In this document: positions 1 to 10,400 of the stretch, in pieces
Layout of the letters: each line of letters starts with the position of its first letter
How positions within the stretch are numbered: the stretch's first letter is position 1
NCBI RefSeq assembly: GCF_000195635.1
Contig: NZ_GL882673.1
Span: 1-43,619, forward strand
Origin: Bacteroides fluxus YIT 12057
GTDB taxonomy: Bacteria > Bacteroidota > Bacteroidia > Bacteroidales > Bacteroidaceae
DNA length: 43,619 bases
Reading direction: 5' to 3'
Notes under the pieces: generated by a model
Told to the model about the DNA's origin: nothing
Database searches by the model: none
What the model saw: only the letters and a program-made list of their open reading frames with translations
Translations under genes and position numbers: made by a program

Positions 1-33
1 TAATTTTACCCCCTCAGTTTTTTACGTTGACCC
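1..33. mobile_element. Terminal fragment of an insertion sequence (left edge)
   Basis: Positions 11-33 are the reverse complement, with one mismatch, of the last 23 bases of the window (43597-43619). Seen as matching ends, they begin GGGTCAACGTAAAAA and end CTGAGGG when read into the element. Only the tip of the element is inside the window and no transposase is visible, so the IS family cannot be named. The two edges may be two IS copies flanking this segment, or the points where an assembly stopped. Confidence 0.5.
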
Positions 34-141
34 ATGGTTTGCGCCAACACCCAAACCAATGTGACAAGGTTCGACATAAAAAAAGGAAAATATGAATAGA
101 AACACATGATTTATGGATAGTATTCTTGCGGTATAAGCCAC

Positions 142-149
142 TAAATTTG
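142..149 (+). promoter_or_regulatory. Bacteroides -7 box for the efflux operon
   Basis: TAAATTTG matches the Bacteroides housekeeping -7 consensus TAnnTTTG. It lies 23 bp before the ATG at 173, which places the transcription start near 156. No clear -33 TTTG is seen at the usual spacing. The box overlaps an in-frame GTG at 149, which argues against that codon as the start. Confidence 0.55.
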
Positions 150-172
150 TGCTTATTTATCGCATAAGCATT

Positions 173-1504
173 ATGAAAAGACTACTATTCATTTTTTCTT
201 TTTTCTACCTGTCGGTTGCAAGCGGAAGAGCACAAGAAACCCTGACACTTGAGAACTGCCTTGAAATGGGTATAGAAAATAATCTGTCGTTGCAGAGTAA
301 ACGCAATGAAATACAGAAAGGCAAATACGGCATTTCTGAAAACCGTGCCAAACTACTGCCACAAATCAACGCTTTCTCCAACTATAACGACAACATTGAT
401 CCCCCCGTATCCGTCACCGACGGTTCCGCATACGGGACACCTTATAATATAACCCACACATTGCGCTTCAATGCCAATGCCGGAGTGCAGTTGCAGATGC
501 CGCTCTACAACCAGACACTCTATACTACTTTGTCCATTGCCAAGACAATGGACGAAATGAACCGGCTCTCCTACGAGAAAGCAAGGGAGGATCTTATCCT
601 GCAAATCTGCAAGATGTACTATCTTGGACAAGTCACCGCGGAACAAATCGCTTTGGTCAAAGCCAACATTGCCCGCTTGGAAGAACTGAGGGATATCACA
701 TTGGCTTTTTACGACAACGGAATGGCTATGGAAGTGGATGTCAAACGGGTAAACATTAACTTGGAAAACCTGAAAGTACAGTATGACAATGCCAAGGCAA
801 TGCTGGAGCAACAATTGAACCTTCTAAAATATATCATCGACTATCCTTCCGAGAAAAATATAGCATTGACCCCGGTCAATACAGATGACATCATGCCGGT
901 TTCACTGACCGGTCTATCAGAGAACCTCTACGAACTGCAACTGCTGCAATCACAAAAACAACTGGCCGAACAACAGAAAAAGATAATCAGCAACGGTTAC
1001 ATTCCCTCACTGAGCCTTACAGGCAGCTGGATGTTTGCAGCTTACACAGACAAAGCCTACCATTGGTTCCATTCCGGGCCATCCAATCATTGGTTCCGCT
1101 CCTACGGCCTGGGGCTTTCCCTGCGCATACCTATATTCGACGGACTGGACAAGCGCTATAAAACACGAAAGGCCGCCATTGACATTGAAAATATAAAGAT
1201 AGCACAGGAGAATACCCGCAAGAATCTGCAAACTCAATATCTGAACGCTACAAATGATTTGATGAACAATCAACGCAATTTCAAAAAACAAAGAGACAAT
1301 TACCTTTTAGCAGAAGATGTATATGCAGTCACAATGGACCGCTACCGGGAAGGCATCACTTCAATGACCGAAGTATTGCAGGATGAAATGCGGATGAGCG
1401 AAGCGCAGAACAACTACATAAGCGCACACTACAACTACCGCGTCACCACCCTAATGCTGCTCAAACTCACCGGCCGGATAGAGTCATTGACAGCCAAGAA
1501 ATAG
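173..1504 (+). CDS. TolC-like outer-membrane efflux protein
   Basis: This is the outer-membrane channel of a tripartite efflux pump, joining the periplasmic adaptor and inner-membrane pump encoded next to it. The 443-aa product starts with a signal peptide (MKRLLFIFSFFYL, likely cut after GRA near residue 20). Two long helical repeats typical of the outer-membrane efflux protein family follow, with a QTLTLENCLEMGIENN-type opening and repeated coiled-coil stretches near residues 120-220 and 330-430. There is no lipoprotein cysteine. I chose ATG 173 over an in-frame GTG at 149 because that GTG lies inside the -7 box and adds residues before a normal signal peptide. The adaptor gene follows after 41 bp, so an operon is likely. 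The substrate cannot be read from sequence. Confidence 0.9.
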   Translation: MKRLLFIFSFFYLSVASGRAQETLTLENCLEMGIENNLSLQSKRNEIQKGKYGISENRAKLLPQINAFSNYNDNIDPPVSVTDGSAYGTPYNITHTLRFNANAGVQLQMPLYNQTLYTTLSIAKTMDEMNRLSYEKAREDLILQICKMYYLGQVTAEQIALVKANIARLEELRDITLAFYDNGMAMEVDVKRVNINLENLKVQYDNAKAMLEQQLNLLKYIIDYPSEKNIALTPVNTDDIMPVSLTGLSENLYELQLLQSQKQLAEQQKKIISNGYIPSLSLTGSWMFAAYTDKAYHWFHSGPSNHWFRSYGLGLSLRIPIFDGLDKRYKTRKAAIDIENIKIAQENTRKNLQTQYLNATNDLMNNQRNFKKQRDNYLLAEDVYAVTMDRYREGITSMTEVLQDEMRMSEAQNNYISAHYNYRVTTLMLLKLTGRIESLTAKK

Positions 1505-1545
1505 AGACTGAGAATGAAGTATAAATTTAAACAGCATAAAAAGAA

Positions 1546-2637
1546 ATGGGAACAAAAGAAAACGATAGCACAGCAAGCACACATCAGGAAAAAGCAAAAA
1601 AGCTGAAAAAACTACGCCGTTGGCAAATCCTGGTCAGCCTAATGGGAGTGGCAATCATGACATGGGGAGTGATCCAGGTGGTATGCCTTTTCTTGGACTA
1701 TAAAAACAGCGAAACCAGCAACGACGCTCAAATAGAACAGTACATATCCCCCATCAATTTACGGGCATCGGGGTACATCAAGAAGATTTATTTCACAGAG
1801 CATCAGGAAATACACAAAGGAGATACCCTATTGGTACTTGATGACCGTGAATATAAAATACGGGTAATGGAGGCCGAGGCTGCACTGAAGGACGCATTGG
1901 CCGGAGCCACTGTCATCGGAGCCACTCTGCAAACCACCCAAACTACGGCCTCCGTTTACGACGCTTCCATCGCAGAGATAGAGATACGCCTCGCCAAGCT
2001 GGAAAAAGACCGCCAGCGCTATCAGAACCTGGTGAAGAGAAAAGCCGCCACCCCCATACAACTGGAACAGATCGAGACCGAATATGAAGCGACCCACAAG
2101 AAACTGGAAGCCGTAAAACGGCAACAAAAGGCTGCTTTGTCTGGAGTAAATGAAGTTTCACACCGCCGCGAGAATACGGAAGCTGCCATCCAACGGGCAA
2201 CGGCTGCTCTCGAAATGGCCAGGCTGAACCTTTCCTATACCGTAGTAACCGCTCCTTGCGACGGCAAGTTGGGACGCCGCACGCTGGAGGAAGGACAATT
2301 CATTACGGCCGGACAAACCATTACCTATATCCTGCCCGATACCCAGAAATGGATTATCGCCAATTATAAAGAGACTCAAATAGAGAACCTGCGTCCGGGA
2401 CAAGAGGTGACCATCACCGTAGATGCCGTCAGTGACAGAAAATTCACGGGAAAGATTACAGCCATTTCCGGAGCCACCGGTTCCAAATATTCCTTGGTTC
2501 CCACAGACAATTCTGCCGGAAACTTCGTAAAGATACAGCAACGCATACCGGTACGCATTGATTTCACCGACTTGTCCAAAGAAGATAACGAGAAATTGGC
2601 GGCAGGCATGATGGTAATTGTAAAAGTAAAACTTTAA
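1546..2637 (+). CDS. HlyD/EmrA-family periplasmic adaptor of a multidrug pump
   Basis: The 363-aa membrane-fusion protein links the MFS pump to the TolC-like channel. It has a basic cytosolic start, one membrane anchor at about residues 28-52 (QILVSLMGVAIMTWGVIQVV), and a split lipoyl domain around residues 68-105 and 230-260. The first lipoyl half reads SPINLRASGYIKKIYF. Between the halves is a long coiled-coil hairpin at about 110-220, and a beta-barrel domain ends the protein. The order and length fit EmrA/HlyD_D23 adaptors. The MFS gene starts 13 bp after the stop codon. EmrA-type adaptors partner with DHA2 MFS pumps, which is exactly the next gene. Efflux of hydrophobic drugs or bile compounds is an inference. 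Confidence 0.9.
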   Translation: MGTKENDSTASTHQEKAKKLKKLRRWQILVSLMGVAIMTWGVIQVVCLFLDYKNSETSNDAQIEQYISPINLRASGYIKKIYFTEHQEIHKGDTLLVLDDREYKIRVMEAEAALKDALAGATVIGATLQTTQTTASVYDASIAEIEIRLAKLEKDRQRYQNLVKRKAATPIQLEQIETEYEATHKKLEAVKRQQKAALSGVNEVSHRRENTEAAIQRATAALEMARLNLSYTVVTAPCDGKLGRRTLEEGQFITAGQTITYILPDTQKWIIANYKETQIENLRPGQEVTITVDAVSDRKFTGKITAISGATGSKYSLVPTDNSAGNFVKIQQRIPVRIDFTDLSKEDNEKLAAGMMVIVKVKL

Positions 2638-2650
2638 TCGTTGACTCCGC

Positions 2651-4291
2651 ATGCCCTCATATCCTAAAAATTATCCATTTTATAACTGGGTGCCGAAACC
2701 GGTAGGCATCATCATCTTGATATTCTTTTTCCTGCCGATACTTACGGTGGGCGGAACCTATTCGGTGAACAGTACGGAGATGATGAGTGGACTGGGTATT
2801 ATTTCCGAACACATCCAGTTCACCAACTTTGCCACTTCCATAGGTATGGCAGCCTTCTGCCCTTTCCTGTATCGGCTGGTACTCATCCGTAGGGAGAAAA
2901 TGATGTGCATCGCCGGCTTCTCGCTGATGTACATATTCAGCTACATCTGTGCCAAAACGGACAGTATATTCCTATTGGCACTCTGCAGCCTGCTTACCGG
3001 ATTCCTGCGGATGGTATTGATGATGGTCAACCTCTTCACACTCATCAAGTATGCCGGACACATCGAAGCCTATGAGAAAATCACTCCCGGCAACGAACCG
3101 GAAACCGAAGAAGGATGGGACAAACTAGATATTGAGCGAAGCGCCGCACAGCCGGCCATCTACCTGTTTTTCATGGTACTGGGGCAGATAGGTACTTCAC
3201 TCACGGCATGGCTTGCCTTTGAATACGAATGGCAGTATGTTTACTATTTCATGATGGGACTGCTGCTGCTTTGCATTCTCATTACATTCATCACAATGCC
3301 CTATCATAAATACGCCACACGCCGGTTTCCTATTAATTTCAAGCAGTTCGGCAATGCCTCCGTCTTCAGCATCATGCTGGTTTGCGTCACATATATACTG
3401 ACGTACGGCAAGGTACTCGACTGGTATGATGACTCTACCATACAATGGGCTACGGCCGGCGCCATCGTTACCGGTGCCATATTCATCTACATAGAAGCTA
3501 CCCAACGCAATCCCTACTACCAACTGGATGTATTCAAGCTACGTACCATCCGCATCGGATTCCTGCTCTATTTTCTGTTGATGGTACTGAATTCAAGCGC
3601 CATGTTTGTCAACGTGTTTACGGGAATAGGCATGAAACTGGATAACTTCCAAAACGCTACACTGGGTAATTGGAGCATGTTAGGTTACTTTATCGGCGGC
3701 ATTGCAACAATCTGGCTCAGCGTAAAAGGAGTACACTTCAAATATCTGTTTGCAGCCGGCTTCCTGTTCTTGGGACTGTCTGCCATGTTCATGTACTTCG
3801 AGGTTCAAGGTGCCGGATTGTATGAACGCATGAAATATCCGGTCATAATCCGCTCTACGGGCATGATGCTGCTTTATTCACTGATACCGACATTCGCCAC
3901 CCAACGCATGCCCTACAAATACCTTTCCTCCTGGATTTGTACCATGCTCACCGTACGTATGGTGCTGGCTCCCGCCATCGGTACGGCTCTTTATACCAAT
4001 CTCTTGCAAGAGAGACAACAACACTACGTCACACGCTATGCACAGAATGTGGACATGCTGCATCCCGAAGCATCCGCTTCATTTGTACAGACCATGCAAG
4101 GGATGCAATACCAAGGCAAAAGCAAGGCAGAATCCGTGAACATGGCTGCCATATCCACCAAAGGGCGCATCCAGGTGCAAGCCACGCTTTCTGCCGTAAA
4201 GGAGATGGCCGGATGGACACTGTACGCCTGCCTTGCCTGCATGATATTTGCAGTTGCCATTCCCTATCCTAAACGGAAATTACTAACTTAG
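2651..4291 (+). CDS. MFS transporter of the DHA2/EmrB type
   Basis: This is a 546-aa inner-membrane protein with about 14 hydrophobic segments, the number expected for DHA2 drug:proton antiporters rather than 12-TM MFS carriers. The first segment is IIILIFFFLPILTVGG near residues 19-34. A soluble loop around residues 145-170 is rich in acidic residues. The C-terminal region (about 470-515) carries a soluble segment before the last helix. The gene directly follows the adaptor gene and completes an EmrAB-TolC-like set. The sequence is divergent from Proteobacterial EmrB, so I do not assign that symbol. The substrate is unknown. Confidence 0.85.
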   Translation: MPSYPKNYPFYNWVPKPVGIIILIFFFLPILTVGGTYSVNSTEMMSGLGIISEHIQFTNFATSIGMAAFCPFLYRLVLIRREKMMCIAGFSLMYIFSYICAKTDSIFLLALCSLLTGFLRMVLMMVNLFTLIKYAGHIEAYEKITPGNEPETEEGWDKLDIERSAAQPAIYLFFMVLGQIGTSLTAWLAFEYEWQYVYYFMMGLLLLCILITFITMPYHKYATRRFPINFKQFGNASVFSIMLVCVTYILTYGKVLDWYDDSTIQWATAGAIVTGAIFIYIEATQRNPYYQLDVFKLRTIRIGFLLYFLLMVLNSSAMFVNVFTGIGMKLDNFQNATLGNWSMLGYFIGGIATIWLSVKGVHFKYLFAAGFLFLGLSAMFMYFEVQGAGLYERMKYPVIIRSTGMMLLYSLIPTFATQRMPYKYLSSWICTMLTVRMVLAPAIGTALYTNLLQERQQHYVTRYAQNVDMLHPEASASFVQTMQGMQYQGKSKAESVNMAAISTKGRIQVQATLSAVKEMAGWTLYACLACMIFAVAIPYPKRKLLT

Positions 4292-4324
4292 CACCGTTTT
4301 TAGTATGAAGCAATAATTTCGTAT

Positions 4325-5194
4325 ATGATGAATACTTTGCAAGAACGCTTATACCGTCTTGACCATGCGCTACAGAACAAGGAGAACATTTGCAGTTCGG
4401 AAGGCATGCTCCATACCTTTCCGGCTTCCTTAAAAAGACCATTCCTTATAAACGGTGCAGGTCTGGTAATCTGCCGCCGGGGCAGTTTCATGTTTTCTCT
4501 GAATCAGAAAAACTACTCCGCCCAAGCCGGAGAGACTCTTTTCATACCGGAAGACTCAGTCTTTCAAGTCCTGCAGGAGTCAGACGAGGTAGAACTGTTT
4601 ATTCTGGTTTACCAGATAGACCCCATACGGGACATCATCGGCAATTCCGTAGCCTCCATGTATCTATACTCACAGCTTCGGACAGAGCCTTGTTACGTAT
4701 GGAACACCGGAGACGAAGAAGAAGTATTGAAATACATGTCTCTACTGGACAGCACACTGGAAATGGAAGACAACACCTTCAACCGCTATGAACAGAAACT
4801 GCTGCTACTTGGATTGACCTACCGGATATGCTCCATCTACAACCGCAAGCTCATGAATCTGAAAACATCCGTAGGACATAAGCACGACATCTTCATCCGG
4901 TTAATCCAGCTGATAGACAAATACTATATAGAACAACGTGGCGTGGAGTTCTATGCCGACAAGCTCTGCCTGTCTCCGAAATATCTCTCGGCACTATCCA
5001 AATCCGTCTGTGGCTACACAGTACAGGAGCTGATATTCAAATCCATCGTCCGGAAAAGCATTTCCCTGCTTAAGAACACACAAAAAAGCATCCAGGAAAT
5101 TTCCGACTATTTCAATTTCCCGAACCCCTCCTATTTCGGTACGTTTTTCAAGAAACAGACGGGGCTGTCCCCGCAGCAGTACCGCAAAAGGTAA
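4325..5194 (+). CDS. AraC-family transcriptional regulator next to the efflux genes
   Basis: This is a 289-aa regulator. The N-terminal half (about 30-130) looks like a cupin-type ligand-binding fold (FLINGAGLVICRRGSFMFSL, then AGETLFIPEDSVF). The C-terminal 100 residues are an AraC double helix-turn-helix, with DKLCLSPKYLSALSKSVCG in the first HTH and IQEISDYFNFPNPSYFGTFFKKQTGLSPQQYRK in the second. It lies 33 bp after the pump gene on the same strand, so it is probably the last gene of the efflux operon and a self-regulator of it. Either of two adjacent ATGs (4325 or 4328) could be the start. The inducer is unknown. Confidence 0.85.
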   Translation: MMNTLQERLYRLDHALQNKENICSSEGMLHTFPASLKRPFLINGAGLVICRRGSFMFSLNQKNYSAQAGETLFIPEDSVFQVLQESDEVELFILVYQIDPIRDIIGNSVASMYLYSQLRTEPCYVWNTGDEEEVLKYMSLLDSTLEMEDNTFNRYEQKLLLLGLTYRICSIYNRKLMNLKTSVGHKHDIFIRLIQLIDKYYIEQRGVEFYADKLCLSPKYLSALSKSVCGYTVQELIFKSIVRKSISLLKNTQKSIQEISDYFNFPNPSYFGTFFKKQTGLSPQQYRKR

Positions 5195-5265
5195 AACCAT
5201 ATTCTCAAACATTCATACATACCCTGTGTAGAGAGTTCTTCTTTGAATGGAAAACTTTATTCCAA

Positions 5266-5340
5266 GCCTGTGAATATCCGTTCGCAGCTTGTGAATACAT
5301 GTTCGCAGCCTGCGAATATCCGTTCGCAGCCTGCGAACAG
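5266..5340. repeat. 21-bp tandem repeat, about 3.5 copies
   Basis: Units at 5266-5286, 5287-5307 and 5308-5328 and a partial unit at 5329-5340 share the pattern GCCTGCGAATATCCGTTCGCA. Each junction forms the dyad TTCGCA-GCC-TGCGAA. The repeats sit in the 373-bp gap (5195-5567) between the converging araC and susD genes. The gap holds no gene that I can support. Confidence 0.85.
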
Positions 5341-5490
5341 AGTTTTCTTCTAACTCTGCCACTTTTTAGTCCTAACTCCGGAAGTTTTCCCGGCAGCTTG
5401 CTTGAAAGTTTCCAAGAGACACTTCCCTACAAAGCATATGGCGTCACTCCAAACGATAATTCCACCGACCGATTCATCCATATTATAACA

Positions 5491-5526
5491 AAGAAAGCCG
5501 CCTCAATTAATGAAACGGCTTTTTCT
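5491..5526. terminator. Bidirectional intrinsic terminator between araC and susD
   Basis: AAGCCG at 5495-5500 pairs with CGGCTT at 5516-5521 across a 15-nt A/T-rich loop. A T-run (TTTTCT) follows on the plus strand and a T-rich tract follows on the minus strand. It lies between two convergent transcripts, 42 bp past the susD stop codon, and can serve both. Confidence 0.6.
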
Positions 5527-5567
5527 ATGTTTTATCCGGTTAATATACCGGCAAGAATTGATTTCAA

Positions 5568-7382
5568 TTACCAGTTCGGATTTTGCGGATAAGGTTCTCC
5601 TGTCGTGACACGGTCAATCATTTGTTGAGGTATAGGACGCAGCCAATGCCTGTCTTCAGTTATGTTTTCATAAGCCTTACCATCATCATATTTACGAACC
5701 CGGTCAATCAATGTACCGGTACGAGCCAAATCAGCCCAACGGCAATGTTCAGCCAGCAACTCACGGGTACGTTCTTCCAGAATAAAGTCGAGTGTCACAT
5801 CGCCCGGAGCAATATCCAATGCTCCGGCTTCTGTTGTTTGTTTATTACGGGCACGTTCACGCACGACATTGATATATTTAGCAGCGTTTATATTGTCTCC
5901 CAACTTGAATGCAGCCTCAGCAGCCAGCAAATACGTCTCACCCAAACGATAAATGATATAAGAGCGGTCTGTGTTGTCATTAGGAATGGCACGGGTCCTA
6001 TCCAAAAACTTCATGATAGTCGGGAAAATGGCGCGGCCATTATAGGCATCAGGTGTAAAAATCAGATAATGGTTGCCTTCACGATGCTGCGTTTTAGCTC
6101 TGATTTCTTCAGCGGACATGTAATAACCGGGATAGTACATTGCGGTATCGCCAACAACAGTGTAGTCCCAATTAAAAGATTCATCCTTACCATCGATTAC
6201 ATAATTCACAACCCCACCCTTTTGCGTTTTAGTAGCGTACCAAACAGTCTGGAAAGTTGCCTCATAGCGTGTATCTTTATCACGGTTATCAAATGCATTG
6301 TAAGTATAACCGGTAGGATTAATCCAAGAATAGCAACGACCGTCATTAATATTACGCTCCCCCAAATATTGGTCATAACCGTTTACGAAATAATGATTCA
6401 GCGTACTACGCCCGCCGAAAGTATTGTCATCATCCCAGTCCATACGGGCTACGAACAGTTCTTCTTTATTCTTGCCCGAAGGAGCATCATTAGCCTCATC
6501 AAATACATCCGCGTAATTATCCATCAGTTTCAACCCCAAAGAAGGAGCATCCGATATCAGTCCGGTTGCCATATCATAGGCTTTCTGGTAATATTCCTTA
6601 GCTTTCGCAGTATTATAATATTTGGTTTGTGTGTTACCTTTATAAATAGGATTGGCCGGATCCTTGTCAAAGACCCATCCCAATGTCAAGTAAACCCGTG
6701 ACAGCAGATGGCGTGCCGCAGCGGCGGAAGCACGGCCCGATTCCAGATTATTGAGTTGCGGGCTCGGAGAACAGAGTCTTACGGCATTCAACAAATCAGG
6801 GACAATAACCTCTTCATAAACACGTACCATATCATGGCGCTCGGCCGAAGTACTTGGAGCCGCATTATAGGTCGTGGTCAGCGTGACATCACCAAACTGC
6901 TCCACCAAATGGAAATAATTGTAAGCACGCATGAAATAAGCCTCACCCAAATACTGGTCGCGCTGTGCAGCCGTCAATGCAGAAGTAGTGACATCTACTT
7001 TGCCGGCATTCTCAATCATATAATTCAAAGTATTGATGTGAACATAAGCATCGTTCCACAACTTTCTGGGATATTCATTGTTTGCATTATACTTTTCCAA
7101 GTCATAATTTGCAAGATCCGCACAACGATTGCTGCCGCCTACATTGTTCTTCAGTTCATCAGTACCGGGATTCATCAGTCCGTGAATTCCCTCTTCCGCG
7201 CTATATGTAGAGCGTACATTGGCATAGACAGAGTTCAAGGCCATTCCAAAACCGGAAGGAGTTGACATGAAATCCTGCATCACATTCGAGTGATTCTCTT
7301 CCTCTAAGAGATCAGAACAACCGGCTGACAGCAATACCAGTGATGACAAGGCAAGTGTCGATAATATCTTTTTCATATTCAT
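5568..7382 (-). CDS. SusD/RagB-family surface glycan-binding lipoprotein
   Basis: This 604-aa protein is the outer-leaflet lipoprotein that caps the SusC channel and captures oligosaccharides. The lipobox is LLSAGC, and the mature N-terminus CSDLLEEE is acidic, as expected for the Bacteroides surface-export signal. The N-terminal SusD-like domain includes TPR-like helices, with GEAYFMRAYNYFHLVEQFGDV near residues 150-170. The C-terminal RagB/SusD domain ends LRPIPQQMIDR..PYPQNPNW, the common end of the family. The start may be ATG 7382 or 7376, with no effect on the mature protein. The susC stop codon is 24 bp upstream, so the pair is co-transcribed. The bound glycan cannot be read from sequence; the nearby enzymes suggest an acidic, mannose-containing polymer. 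Confidence 0.95.
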   Translation of the reverse strand: MNMKKILSTLALSSLVLLSAGCSDLLEEENHSNVMQDFMSTPSGFGMALNSVYANVRSTYSAEEGIHGLMNPGTDELKNNVGGSNRCADLANYDLEKYNANNEYPRKLWNDAYVHINTLNYMIENAGKVDVTTSALTAAQRDQYLGEAYFMRAYNYFHLVEQFGDVTLTTTYNAAPSTSAERHDMVRVYEEVIVPDLLNAVRLCSPSPQLNNLESGRASAAAARHLLSRVYLTLGWVFDKDPANPIYKGNTQTKYYNTAKAKEYYQKAYDMATGLISDAPSLGLKLMDNYADVFDEANDAPSGKNKEELFVARMDWDDDNTFGGRSTLNHYFVNGYDQYLGERNINDGRCYSWINPTGYTYNAFDNRDKDTRYEATFQTVWYATKTQKGGVVNYVIDGKDESFNWDYTVVGDTAMYYPGYYMSAEEIRAKTQHREGNHYLIFTPDAYNGRAIFPTIMKFLDRTRAIPNDNTDRSYIIYRLGETYLLAAEAAFKLGDNINAAKYINVVRERARNKQTTEAGALDIAPGDVTLDFILEERTRELLAEHCRWADLARTGTLIDRVRKYDDGKAYENITEDRHWLRPIPQQMIDRVTTGEPYPQNPNW

Positions 7383-7406
7383 TCTACTTATTATTCAATT
7401 ACTAAT

Positions 7407-10400
7407 TTAGAAAGTCAAATTCAAACCAAACACAAACGTACGTGTAGGGGGAGTCTTCAAGTTAATGGTGCTTGTGGTCTCCGGGTCAATACCACCGTCC
7501 TCACGATACTCCTTGCTGAACCAAGTATAGAGATTGGAGCCTGTGGCATATACACGGGCTGATTGTATGTTAAGCTTGGAAAGGAACGTCTTAGGAATAT
7601 TATACCCTACAGTAAGGTTTCTCAATTTCAGATACGAACCGTCATAACGTGCCAGCAGTCCTTTGTTGGAAACCGTAGCAGTAGTAGGCTTCGGCCAGCG
7701 GGCCGTTGTATTGTCCGGTGTCCAATAATCTACGTTCAAGTTATTGTAGCCCCCTTGCAATGTATTCATCCAGCCATTATGCATATCTGAAGTGATGGTT
7801 CCCCCGCAACGGAACGTCCATAAGAATGAAAGGTCAAAACCTTTCCAGGCAAAACGGTTATTGATACCGCCTTCAAATTTAGGTGCACGTTGTCCGATGA
7901 ATACCTTGTCATCTTCATTGATAATTTGTTTGGCTTTCGGAGTCACACCATCTTCTTCGTAATCTACATGATGATTCTTGATTTTAACCGTACCAATCAC
8001 AGAATTGGCTCCGGACGTCGCATAACCGAATGATTCTGCCAACGCGCGGTCTTCTGGGGTGTCCTGCCACAAGCCATCATGCTCATAAGAATAGATCACA
8101 TATCTATCTTGCCCTAAAAAGAACCCGGCATCCTTGTCGTATTCCACTCCCTCGCCAAGATCCATTATCTTATTACGGTTTCCAAAGATATTCAAATCAG
8201 TTGACCAAGAAAGCTTATCCTGCCCATCGCCTGCAATATTGACTGTAGTCACGTTGAACTCCAGACCACGGTTACGGGTAGCACCACGATTGGTCAAATA
8301 GGATTGGGAATAGCCCGAAGTAGAAGGCAAATTCACACCCAGCAACAAATCTGTCGTGTTTTGTTGGTACCATTCAATCGTACCCGTAATACGGTTATTC
8401 AAAAAGCCAAAATCGATACCTACGTTCCAGGTTTCGGTATTCTCCCATCCTAAAGATTTATCCGGAACAGAACCCGGACGAACTCCCATCACCCCATTGG
8501 TTCCTAATAAATATTTACTGCCAGTATCCAATCTTGACATGGTCTGATAAGGAGAAATCGCCGTACTGCCTACATTCCCCCAGCTAAATCTAAGCTTCAT
8601 GCCTGAAAGGACATCAGCATTGACTTTCTGCATGAAATTTTCACGCATAAGATTCCATCCTAACGCTACGGAAGGAAACGCGTGCCACTTGTTGCCGTCC
8701 GCCAAACGGGAAGAGCCGTCATATCTCACAGTTGCCGTCAACAGGTACTTTTCTTTATAATTATAATTCAAACGTCCCATATAAGAAAGCAGTCCCCATT
8801 TTTCATAACCGCCTCCACCTGTCACATTACCTTGCGCAAGCCCGGGATTATAATACTGGATGTTGTCATCGTAATAATCATTGCCGGACACATTGTTTTT
8901 TGTAAACTCTTTCTCTTGAGCCGAGAACAAACCGGTCACATTAAAATTATGGATGTCGTTGAAAGAGTAATCCCAAGTCAAGATATTTTCCAAAGTATAA
9001 TCTACGGTATGCTGGTACTCCCCAAAAGACCAGTCAAGCGCCCCCATACGTTTGGTCGTATTGCTGGCCTGAAACTGACCTATTGAATAATATTTCAGAT
9101 TCACACCACCGTTAAAACGGTACTTTATGCCAAGAGGCAACTTCACATCAATATAACCGGTGGTGAAGGTTGACAGACTTTTACGATCATCCACCACTCC
9201 GTTTTCCTGTGTATCCAACAAAGGATTCCATACATTCTGCCCACTACCCGGCAAATAAGTACGCAAGGAACCATCTTCCTTATACGGAGTAGTGAAAGGG
9301 GAAGCACGTAAAGCCATTTCCATAGGATTGGTATCCTGTCCTTTGTTAATGATATAGGTATTCAAGGTTGAAAGACCAACTTTCAGGAAACTGGTTATTT
9401 CCGTATCAAGAGAGAGTTTGGCCGTCATGCGTTCAAAGCTATGTGCTTCATAATTGTTCTGCCCCTTATAATATCCTACAGAAGCACTATAAGTAGTACG
9501 CTCATTACCCCCATTGATAGCCACCTGATGATTCGTCGTCATACCGTTGCGGAATATCATGCTTTGCCAGTCCGTATCATTTCCGGCCAAATAGCCTTCC
9601 ATTTCTTCCTGATCCCGGAAAACATCCCCCACGCGCATCAAATTCGGATCATCAATTCCGGTATAAGCATCCGGATTAGCATTGTAAGTAGCCCATTTCT
9701 TCAGCTGGATATATTCGGAACTATTCATTACATCATATTCCTTGATGGCAGTTGTAATACCATAATACCCACTGTAACTAACATTTACTTTGCCTTTGTT
9801 CCCCCGTTTCGTTGTAATCAAGAGTACACCATTCGCACCACGGGAACCGTAAATAGCCGTTGCCGAAGCATCCTTCAAGACGCTGATACTTTCCACGTCA
9901 TCATTATTGATTTCGTTCAACCCGCCAGAAAAAGGGATTCCATCTACCACAATCAAAACATCGTTACCGCCATTGAGCGAACGTTCACCACGCACACGAA
10001 TCTGCGGAGCAGCACCCGGATGCGTATTGCCACCTGCCATCTGTACATCAACACCGGCTGCAAGCCCCTGCAACGCCGCACCTATGTTACCGACAGGTGC
10101 CTGCTGCAACGCTTCGCTCTTTACATTCACCATAGCTCCGGTAATGTCGGACTTCTTTTGGGAGCCATAACCGACCACCACCACTTCATTCAGCATCTCG
10201 GCATCATCAGCCAATACGACCTTGACTGAAGGACCTGTCACTTTTACCTCTTGCGACTTATATCCGATAAAAGAGACAAGAAGAACCGAATTCCTTGAAG
10301 CATCAATAGCAAAATTACCGTCTATATCCGAAATAACGCCGGTAGTAGTACCTTTCACTACAATATTAGCTCCAATCACAGGTTCGCCGGCAGTATCCAC

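Noticed and set aside
149..172. GTG 149 as the start of the TolC-like gene
   Set aside because: It lies in the -7 box; ATG 173 gives a normal signal peptide.
5266..5340. CRISPR array
   Set aside because: The units are contiguous with no spacers and no cas genes are present.
5299..5592. Small plus-strand frame through the 21-bp repeats
   Set aside because: The peptide is repeat-derived, contains the terminator region and overlaps the susD end; no promoter or start signal is seen.
5583..6701. 372-codon open frame on the plus strand across susD
   Set aside because: It is fully antisense to a clear SusD gene, has no recognisable domain and is rich in Ile, Thr and Ser, as expected for a shadow frame.
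9441..10229. 262-codon plus-strand frame across susC
   Set aside because: It is antisense to the conserved plug region of SusC, with no domain and no promoter of its own.
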